From Glomus cerebriforme (Eukaryota; Glomeromycota; Glomeromycetes; Glomerales; Glomeraceae): a stretch of DNA of 64,000 nucleotides. Location: positions 144,145 through 208,144 of the forward strand of contig QKYT01000038.1 of assembly GCA_003550305.1 (NCBI GenBank), given 5' to 3'. Position numbers and translations under genes: made by a program. Positions 60,554-64,000 of this stretch are shown one piece after another. Below the pieces are notes generated by a model that saw nothing but the letters and a program-made list of their open reading frames with translations, searched no databases and was not told the origin of the DNA. How positions within the stretch are numbered: position 1 is the first letter of the stretch; every line of letters starts with the position of its first letter.

Positions 60554-62071
60554 TTAATAAAATTGACCAAAAATTAATAAAAATATATGTAAATTCAACT
60601 TATCCAGCATGCCATTCATATGCTCAAAAGAAAAATACCAAAAAGCATATAAAGATCCATAATCAAATGAGCATTCACATAAATGAAGTGCCAAATGTAT
60701 ATTTGGTATAATTTGGTCTTGATTATAATTATTTTCTAATAGTTTCACTATTTTAATTAATTTTTAATAGATTTTAATCATTATATCAATCTCAACAATT
60801 CTATTAACAAAAAGCTGACAAACTCTTATAAAATATGTAAGAATTTTCTGATTTTCATTTTTCAAATAATCCCAAAGCAAGACAGTTGAATAAATTGTAA
60901 AAAATTTTTTTCACTAATTAGCAGTAAAATTTGAAAAGTCTTTACCACAATATATTTTTTCTGAAATCTGACCGATATCTGCTATATAGAAAATTGATCC
61001 ATCTTTTTTTGTATTTACTTTATTTAGAATATTCTTTGTTAATATTTTTTGATCTATTTAAATTTATTTTATAATTCACTTTGCAATATCTAGAAATAGG
61101 CAGTACATTAGATCTACCATTGTAAAATAAATCAGATTAAAATATGATAACCATAGCAATTCAGACTATTTAATACCAGTTTACTTCACAAATTACTTTT
61201 TTGAAACTTTAGAATTACAGCATTTCTATCCCAAAGCATCCTGATGATATTGAATAAAATTTTAAGTAATGAACCATTCATTCATGTCATTCATACTAGC
61301 AAAGTTATGCTGATAATTCTCATAATTAGTCTTCTTTTAACATTGTTATCTTGACAAATGCAAAGGACTGAAACTTTACANATGATCCAAGTNAACAAGA
61401 GTTTATCTCAGCTTTATAATTAACTTTTATAATTCTGAAGGCCAAAATTAAGAATACTTTCAAAATAGTTTTACAGTAATAGAATATAGTTTTTATTAAG
61501 AAAAATTTGTGGGTGTATTGATTAGATTTTAGAATTAATTCCTTTGTTCGCAGAGATAACTCTAAATGACTTGAGTTATTATCCTTGTTCATGATAATAG
61601 ACTAAAGTTCTAACTTACATCCAAAATCTCTCCTTTTTATAATAATATTTCATTACACAAATAATAATAAAATAAATATAATAAATATAACAAATAAAAT
61701 AAATTTAACTAATCTAATAAATCTAATAATCATAATTAATTAAACTAATCTAACTATCATGACTATTATGATTTTCGTAACTAAATATGTGACATCATAT
61801 AATCTACAAATCATGTGATTTTCATTTTCTAATAACATCTATAGCATGAAACTAATGCCAAAACATAGCTGCATATTTTTTTGGTAGTAGGAATGTCACA
61901 TAATACAAGTATTAATGCTGCACAAATTCTCTTTTCTTCTAGATATTTATTTATATTTAAAGTTACTTCATTCCAAAGTAACTCTAACTCATTAACAATT
62001 AATACCAAATAATGATTAATTTTGTGCAAATTAACTTCATTAAACCCAGGTAACAGATCAAGAAGTAGCAA
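60554..62071 (-). pseudogene. Plavaka/CACTA-type transposase relic
   Basis: Two separated minus-strand pieces carry characteristic text. Near 62060-61850: LLPGFNEVNLHKINHYLVLI, then LWNEVTLNINKYLEEKRICA and ALILVLCDIPTTKKICSYV, the segment before the HNS/CxxC part in Plavaka-like transposases. Near 60730-60590: IIPNIHLALHLCECSFDYGS and YAFWYFSFEHMNGML, the DUF4218-like domain of CACTA-type transposases. Between them the frame is broken many times, with N at 61381 and 61393. The order of the pieces is that of an intact element on the minus strand. Confidence 0.7.
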
Positions 62072-62800
62072 ATTTTTACAATAAAATCAAATATCATATG
62101 ACAAATTGAAAATATCCATATACTATATATTACTTTCATATTATACATTATATCATCATATAACTAAAACTAATTAAGGTTTAGTATAAGTCCAAAATGC
62201 AAATCTGCTACTTCAAGTCAGAAAAAAACAGTTGAATAATCATTTTTGAAAGTTTTTCAGATTTCTTTGTTATAAATATCAGTTAAAATATTATCAAACT
62301 TTAATTGAGTTATAGATTAATGAAGTATTGTTACTAATTAATTATTAATTCTGATAAACAGATATATTAATTTAGGCCAAATTATGATTGAAGTATCTAA
62401 TAATTTTATTAGTTATTATTAAGATAAAGGTTCTTAGTACAAATTTAACTAACAGATTGATAAATTGGAAAACTCAACATGATAATATTTTATAATTGTC
62501 AAAGTTATATCTTGACAAAAGTTTTCTACTTTATCCTTTTCATAAAACTTGTAAAATTTTGGGCAAGATATAAAAACCTAAAATTGGTTTTTCAAATTAA
62601 GCTTATTTCTTGTCATATAAAGTGAATTTAGAAATATACTAAATCAATTTTATTTAAAACCAATTTCATGAATTTTATTAAAGATTTGATTGCTATTTTT
62701 GGTATATTAAATCTTTTTTGAAAGTTCATTATCTATAAGAATATCCATAAAAATTGATCATTATGGATTATGTGCATCATAAAATAATTTTAAAGGAGAA
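62072..62800. other. AT-rich DNA, possibly further transposon remains
   Basis: No classifiable coding signal; likely the N-terminal side of the decayed Plavaka-type element. Confidence 0.35.
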
Positions 62801-62802
62801 TA

Positions 62803-62985
62803 TAAATAATCCTCAAAAATTTCATTTGGTTTATTATTTACTGAATTGTCATTATTATCATAAGAATTATCAGTACTTTGCCTTTACTCAGATTTGGATA
62901 ATTCAAAATAATTCTCAAAAATTTCATTTGTTTTATTATTTGCTAAAATATCAGTACTTTACTTAGATTCAGATAGTTCAATTGA
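62803..62985. repeat. Two tandem copies of a ~90-105-bp unit
   Basis: AATCCTCAAAAATTTCATTT-GTTTATTATTT recurs as AATTCTCAAAAATTTCATTT-GTTTTATTATTT, each followed by ATCAGTACTTT and CAGAT. The second copy carries a deletion. Confidence 0.7.
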
Positions 62986-63520
62986 GTATTTGGTATATCT
63001 TGAAATACATTTTCAAGATAAAAAGTCAAAATCAACATGATATATCTATTATATCCTAATTTTCTTTTGTACTAACAGATTGTTCAATATTCTATATCAA
63101 AACTCCAATTGAAGTCAAATAAGATAATTTATTAGTATTGATGACTTCATAAACTTTTTGATCTTCTTGATATGTATTCATATTAGAACTTTATAATGAA
63201 ATTTCATTATCAGCTGATTTATGTTTTTTTTTGTATAAGAATCAACCAATTTTTTCTTGCATTTGTTATAAGGGCATAAAACTTTTATTTTATTTTTTTA
63301 GTTATATTAATAGTATTAGTAATATTTAATCAATAATCTTTATTAAATACATATGATAATTTCTATTTCAAACCATTTTGTATGTAAAATAATAAACTTA
63401 ATAAACACCTCACAATTTATTATTCAAAATCTATTTAATTGATTTAAATTAATTTAACATTATCAGAAAATTTTTTCAGGAGATATATAGTAATATATAT
63501 CTCTTTATTGTTATTTAAAG

Positions 63521-63742
63521 TAATAAAAATATTGATAATTAACGTATTCAGATAAATATCGATAAATATCTGTGATATTATAATGATATTTATCTGAATA
63601 CGTTAATTAATTATGAGGTTAGTTGACGATGCAGTTATTTATCATTATTTATTATAATAAAAATATTGATAATTAACGTATTTAGATAAATATCGATAAA
63701 TATCTGTGATATTATAATGATATTTATCTGAATACGTTAATT
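63521..63742. repeat. Directly duplicated cassette, each copy an inverted repeat
   Basis: Copy 1 (63521-63609) and copy 2 (63655-63742), 134-135 bp apart, are almost identical. Each contains CGTATTCAGATAAATATC (CGTATTTAG in copy 2) and its inverse GATATTTATCTGAATACG around a GATAAATATCTGTGATATTATAAT centre. Confidence 0.85.
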
Positions 63743-63750
63743 CAGTGGTG

Positions 63751-63932
63751 GGTTTTGGACTTGTCCAATTGCTTTTTTCAATTGGACAGTTTTGGACTGT
63801 CCAAAANCAGTTTTGGACAGTCCAAAATTGTCCAAAATTTCTATGAGTTTTGGACTGTCCAAAACTATCCAAAATCAAGTTTTGGACTGTCCAAAACTTG
63901 TCCAAAACTGTCCAAAACTGTCCAAAACCCAT
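63751..63932. repeat. Clustered TTTTGGACAGTCCAAAA palindromes
   Basis: At least a dozen TGTCCAAAA or TTTTGGACA half-sites occur in both orientations within 180 bp, often joined as TTTTGGACTGTCCAAAA. One N at 63807. Confidence 0.9.
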
Positions 63933-64000
63933 ATTTGGTAAATCATAGATCAATCAGATAATCTTTTTTTCTTTTCGCTTCACATTCTAGGTTTCCAATC

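Overview
The window looks like nuclear DNA of an early-diverging fungus, most likely an arbuscular mycorrhizal fungus (Glomeromycotina, Rhizophagus-like). The reasons are very AT-rich DNA, intron-dense genes with 50-150 bp GT-AG introns, clearly fungal proteins (BSD2, ChAPs/exomer, RBD2, PXA-type ABCD transporter, Cbk1/Orb6 kinase), and many decayed DNA transposons of kinds common in that lineage. The taxon is inferred from gene content, not from a marker gene. Exon models were built by hand from splice signals and reading frame; most close exactly in frame.

Layout. Positions 1-13.7 kb are a compact gene island: the edge of an unknown gene, MIC10, an RBD2-like rhomboid protease, an Alba-fold RNase P/MRP-type protein, a 2149-residue ZNFX1-like protein (helicase-like core, NF-X1 fingers, terminal RZ finger) and a BSD2/Ndfip-like membrane adaptor. 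Positions 13.7-37.8 kb hold no convincing intact host gene. They contain a Fanzor/TnpB relic, two MULE-type relics (one split by a TIR-bounded insertion that carries a tandem array of exon/intron-like units), a CCCTAACCC-rich minisatellite, decayed coiled-coil coding DNA, a 3.3-kb TA-flanked transposon with a nearly intact transposase, a pogo/Tigger relic and a 0.5-kb foldback palindrome. Positions 37.8-58.4 kb are a second gene island: PYM1, a ChAPs exomer subunit with a U12-type AT-AC intron, a PPPY/sensor-domain membrane protein, an HLJ1/DNAJB12-like ER J-protein, a peroxisomal ABCD half transporter, a HAUS8-like augmin subunit, a SANT-domain protein, an NDR kinase and one or two small charged proteins. 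Positions 58.4-64 kb are AT-rich DNA with Plavaka/CACTA-type relics and inverted or palindromic short repeats.

How the genes relate. Functions are mostly housekeeping and unlinked: mitochondrial cristae, RNA processing and EJC recycling, membrane traffic and protein quality control, peroxisomal import, spindle and polarity. Three gene pairs share short divergent promoters. The ZNFX1-like gene belongs to a family tied to small-RNA pathways and transposon control, which fits a genome this rich in decayed elements, but that link is inference.

The observations most worth following up are the AT-AC intron (39970-40039), the tandem structured intron/exon array inside a nested TIR element (16251-18550), the Fanzor fossil (14340-14915) and the degenerate Walker A of the ZNFX1-like protein.
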